The notes under the pieces were generated by a model that searched no databases, had not been told where the DNA came from, and saw only the letters and a list, made by a program, of their open reading frames with translations. Position numbers and translations under genes: made by a program. This document shows, piece after piece, positions 61,422 through 64,000 of a DNA stretch of 64,000 nt. Origin of the DNA: Pseudomonas sp. QTF5 (lineage in GTDB: Bacteria; Pseudomonadota; Gammaproteobacteria; Pseudomonadales; Pseudomonadaceae); contig NZ_AZRW02000035.1 of assembly GCF_000512695.2 (NCBI RefSeq), forward strand, positions 1 through 64,000. The letters are read 5' to 3'. Every line of letters begins with the position of its first letter. Position 1 is the stretch's first letter.

Positions 61422-62750
61422 TTAATGGCTCAGCCCGTATTTCTTCACTTTGTCGAACAGCGTGGTCTTGGCCATCCCCAGTTCCAGACTGGCCTGGGTC
61501 AGGTTGCCGCCGCTGCGCTGCAAGGCGTCGCTGAGCAGGTTGCGTTCGAAGGCTTCCACCGCCTCGGCGAAGGCCAGGCCCTGATTGCTGCCATTGGTGC
61601 CGGATTTTTTGAAGGCCGGCAGGCCCAATGCGAAACGTTCGGCGACGTTGCGCAATTCGCGCACGTTGCCTGGCCAATCGTGGCTCATCAGGTTCGACAG
61701 GGTCTGGTTGTCCATATCTGGCACGGCGCGGTCGAAGCGCAGGGATGACTGCTGCAAAAAGTATTCGAACAGTTGCAGGATGTCTTCGCGGCGTTCGCGC
61801 AGCGGCGGCAGTTCCAGGGTCACTACGTTCAGGCGGTAATACAAGTCGCTGCGAAACTCGCCGGCCTTGCTCGATTCATCCAGGTCGGACTTGGTTGCGG
61901 CGATCACCCGACAATCCACCGCCACGCTCTGGTTCGAGCCGAGGCGTTCGAGGGTGCGTTCCTGCAATACCCGCAGCAGTTTGATCTGCAACGGCAGCGG
62001 CATGCTTTCCACTTCATCGAGGAACAGCGTGCCGCCATCGGCGTGTTCGATCTTGCCGATCCGCCGCTTGCCGGCACCGGTGAAGGCGTTGGCCTCGTGG
62101 CCGAAGATTTCACTTTCGAACAGGTTCTCTGGCAGGCCACCGCAGTTCAGCGCGACGAACTGTTTGGTGTGCCGGCGGCTGAAATCGTGCAGGCAGCGCG
62201 CAACCAATTCCTTGCCGGTACCAGTCTCGCCTTCGATCAGCACGTTGGCCGAGGTATCGGCGACGTTGGCGATTAGTTCGCGCAGGTTCTGCATGGCCGG
62301 CGAGCGCCCGATGATCCGACCTTCGAGCGAATCCCGCTCGAACAGTTGTCGACGTAACGACGACACTTCCCGCGCCAGGCTGCGTTGCTCCAGCGCGCGG
62401 CGGGCGACGTCCACCAGGCGTTCGGGGGAGAAGGGTTTCTCCATGAAGTCATAGGCGCCTTTTTGCATCGCGCCGACGGCCATCGAGATGTCGCCGTGGC
62501 CGGTAATCAGCACCACTGGCAGGCTGCGATCGCGGGCCTTGAGCCGGGTCAGCAGCTCCAGGCCATCGATACCCGGCAGGCGGATGTCACTGATGACGAT
62601 GCCGGCGAAGTTATCGCCAACCCGCTCCAGCGCTTCTTCGGCGCTGCCGACACCCACGCAGGGAATGTCTTCCAGGGTCAGCGCCTGTTGGCAACCGAGC
62701 AGGACATGGGGGTCGTCTTCGACGATCAGCACACTAAGGTCGTTGTTCAT
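61422..62750 (-). CDS. dctD: C4-dicarboxylate transport response regulator, sigma54 activator
   Basis: 442 aa: receiver (about 5-120, acceptor D in VISDIRLPG, MEKPFSPE), AAA+ sigma54-interaction domain (about 145-370: GETGTGKELVAR Walker A, GGTLFLDEVES Walker B, ERREDI) and a Fis-type helix-turn-helix at the C-terminus (NLTQASLELGMAKTTLFDKV). The sigma54 contact loop reads NAFTGA rather than GAFTGA. It overlaps dctB by four bases. It activates dicarboxylate transport genes such as dctA or dctPQM, which are not in the window. Confidence 0.93.
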   Translation of the reverse strand: MNNDLSVLIVEDDPHVLLGCQQALTLEDIPCVGVGSAEEALERVGDNFAGIVISDIRLPGIDGLELLTRLKARDRSLPVVLITGHGDISMAVGAMQKGAYDFMEKPFSPERLVDVARRALEQRSLAREVSSLRRQLFERDSLEGRIIGRSPAMQNLRELIANVADTSANVLIEGETGTGKELVARCLHDFSRRHTKQFVALNCGGLPENLFESEIFGHEANAFTGAGKRRIGKIEHADGGTLFLDEVESMPLPLQIKLLRVLQERTLERLGSNQSVAVDCRVIAATKSDLDESSKAGEFRSDLYYRLNVVTLELPPLRERREDILQLFEYFLQQSSLRFDRAVPDMDNQTLSNLMSHDWPGNVRELRNVAERFALGLPAFKKSGTNGSNQGLAFAEAVEAFERNLLSDALQRSGGNLTQASLELGMAKTTLFDKVKKYGLSH

Positions 62751-64000
62751 ATTGGCTCGGCGGGAGTGGGGCTTACCAACGGTAAACTGAGGACGAAGGT
62801 GGTACCACCGCTGGCCGGGTGTTCGACACCCAGATGCCCGCCGGTGGCGGCGGCCAGGCTGGCTGAAAGCGTCAGGCCGAGGCCCAGGCCCTGTTCGCCG
62901 GGTTTGGTGGTGAAGAACGGTTCGAATAGATGCTTGCGCGCTTCGGCATCGATGCCGTGGCCGTTGTCGCGCACCCGCAGGCGATATTTGCCGTCAAATT
63001 CCTCGCCTTCGAGCCACAACGCCGGTTGGGGCTGCGATTGCATGGCGTCGAGCGCGTTGCCTATCAGGTTGACCAGGATCTGCTCCAGACGAGTCTGGTC
63101 GATCTGCACCTGTACGTCTTCGAGGTCGCGATGCAATTGCAGATGCGCGCTTTCCATCCGGCTGCCCAGCAATTGCAGGGCGGCGTCTACGGCTTTGCCA
63201 AAGCTGGCCTGGCCCTTGTCATCACCGCGCCTGGCGAAGGAACGCAGGCTGGCGGTGATCCGGCCCATGCGGTCGATCAGTTCATTGATGGTCTTGAGGT
63301 TGGTGCTGGCCACATCCAGCTGACCGCGTTCCAGAAAGCGCACGGTATTGCCGGACAAGGTCCGCAAGGCGGCCAGCGGCTGGTTCAATTCGTGGGCGAT
63401 GCTGGTGGACATCTGGCCGATGGCCGCCAGTTTGCCGGCCTGGACCAGTTCATCCTGGGCGCGGCGCAACGTCTCTTCGGCCTGTCGGCGTTCACGGATC
63501 TGGCCCTTGAGCCGTTCGTTGCTGGCGCGCAGGTCGGTGGTGCGTTCGGTAATCCGACGCTCCAGTTGATTGTTGGCTTCCTGCAAGGCTTCCCGCGCCG
63601 CGAGACGGGTGGCGATGACTTTGCGCCGCTCGTTCCAGGCGATCAGCAGAAACGCCACCAGGGCAAACGCCACCGCCACCAGAATCCCCTGATTGATCGC
63701 TTCACGCCGCAAATCCTTCAGGGGGGTGAGCAGGGTGAAGTTCCATGGGGTGTCGCTCAGTGGCCGGGTTTGCGAGAGGTAGCTGATGTTCTCTTCATCG
63801 GACATCAATTCGCTGTTGGCGGGGAAGGTCAGCTTTTCCTCACCTTCGGCGAGTTTCTCCCGCGCCAGCGGTTGCAGTTCATTCAGCGGAAACCAGTAAT
63901 ACTGCAGGCTACGGGCCAGTTTTTCCTTGGTTTCCTCGCTCAATGGCACAACCGATTTAAGCCGCCGCGCCGGATCGCTGGAGAGAATGATGATGCCGTT
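62747..64000 (-). CDS. dctB: C4-dicarboxylate sensor histidine kinase (3' part)
   Basis: Partial: the reading frame is open to the right edge, and codons upstream of 63949 continue it (NGIIILSSDPARR), so the true start lies outside. Seen here are the end of the periplasmic double-PAS sensor domain, a membrane segment (about LVAVAFALVAFLLIAWN), a coiled coil, the HisKA box SIAHELNQPLAAL and the HATPase_c domain (NLIGNALDAM, DNGHGIDAEA, GLGLGLTLSASL). Partner of DctD, overlapping it by four bases. Confidence 0.93.
   Translation of the reverse strand, partial: NGIIILSSDPARRLKSVVPLSEETKEKLARSLQYYWFPLNELQPLAREKLAEGEEKLTFPANSELMSDEENISYLSQTRPLSDTPWNFTLLTPLKDLRREAINQGILVAVAFALVAFLLIAWNERRKVIATRLAAREALQEANNQLERRITERTTDLRASNERLKGQIRERRQAEETLRRAQDELVQAGKLAAIGQMSTSIAHELNQPLAALRTLSGNTVRFLERGQLDVASTNLKTINELIDRMGRITASLRSFARRGDDKGQASFGKAVDAALQLLGSRMESAHLQLHRDLEDVQVQIDQTRLEQILVNLIGNALDAMQSQPQPALWLEGEEFDGKYRLRVRDNGHGIDAEARKHLFEPFFTTKPGEQGLGLGLTLSASLAAATGGHLGVEHPASGGTTFVLSLPLVSPTPAEPI

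Noticed and set aside
62060..62110. NAFTGA instead of GAFTGA in DctD as a sign of lost sigma54 activation
   Set aside because: DctD-type proteins are variable in the first position of this loop; the rest of the AAA+ domain is intact, so loss of function cannot be claimed.

Overview
The window reads as chromosome of a Pseudomonas of the fluorescens group. The grounds are the high-GC codon use, the many REP/REPIN palindromes of the GTGGGAGCGGGCTTGCTCGCGAA and GTGGCGAGGGAGCTTGCTCCC types between genes, and familiar Pseudomonas neighbourhoods: multicopper oxidase-tadA, cmoA-cmoB, lon2 with a chagasin-like inhibitor, gcd-oprB, metR/metE, and dctB-dctD. These are recognised from protein sequence by eye; no database search was possible.

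Layout. 1-1318: a small unknown gene with a highly structured leader, then repeats. 1319-5023: periplasmic multicopper oxidase, tadA (tRNA A34 deaminase) and convergent cmoAB (tRNA U34 carboxymethylation). 5243-8920: a YhhN membrane protein, an I42-type protease-inhibitor lipoprotein and a second-type Lon protease. 9408-13424: PQQ glucose dehydrogenase and an OprB-type porin, which together form the periplasmic glucose oxidation route. 13981-16389: small DNA-binding protein VF530, a Pr6Pr membrane protein, and a ferric-chelate reductase cotranscribed with its PadR/YqjI-type regulator. 16896-22543: a five-gene CS1-type (alpha) fimbrial operon behind an AT-rich promoter region. 22575-27605: a 1676-residue LRR-NEL protein (predicted E3 ubiquitin ligase effector). 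27756-32391: a class A penicillin-binding protein and an OpgC-type acyltransferase. 32622-36647: a three-gene membrane glycosyltransferase operon. 37226-47229: a signalling block, with a five-gene operon (two GGDEF/EAL regulators, a dihaem peroxidase, two histidine kinases) divergent from a response regulator with a degenerate HD-GYP domain. 47436-52661: Nudix, LysE, GNAT, metR and metE. 52751-57985: a second giant toxin-like protein (1744 residues). 58190-64000: alpha/beta hydrolase, a DUF6124 gene with an alternating-repeat leader, a shortened FrnE-like oxidoreductase, glpM, dctD and the 3' part of dctB, which runs off the window.

The most unusual signals are non-coding. A 145-bp element with perfect 18-bp terminal inverted repeats, carrying a whole REPIN, is present twice with only two differences between copies. 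Each copy lies in the same place inside another REP sequence and is flanked by a 10-bp target duplication. Two leaders of small Pseudomonas-type genes look like RNA regulators: one has a long closing stem, a UUCG hairpin and a hairpin holding the ribosome binding site; the other has four alternating copies of TTAGTAG/CTACTAA that could form mutually exclusive stems next to the ribosome binding site. Two REPINs of the second type each abut a tandem array of heptamers ending in TCAC.
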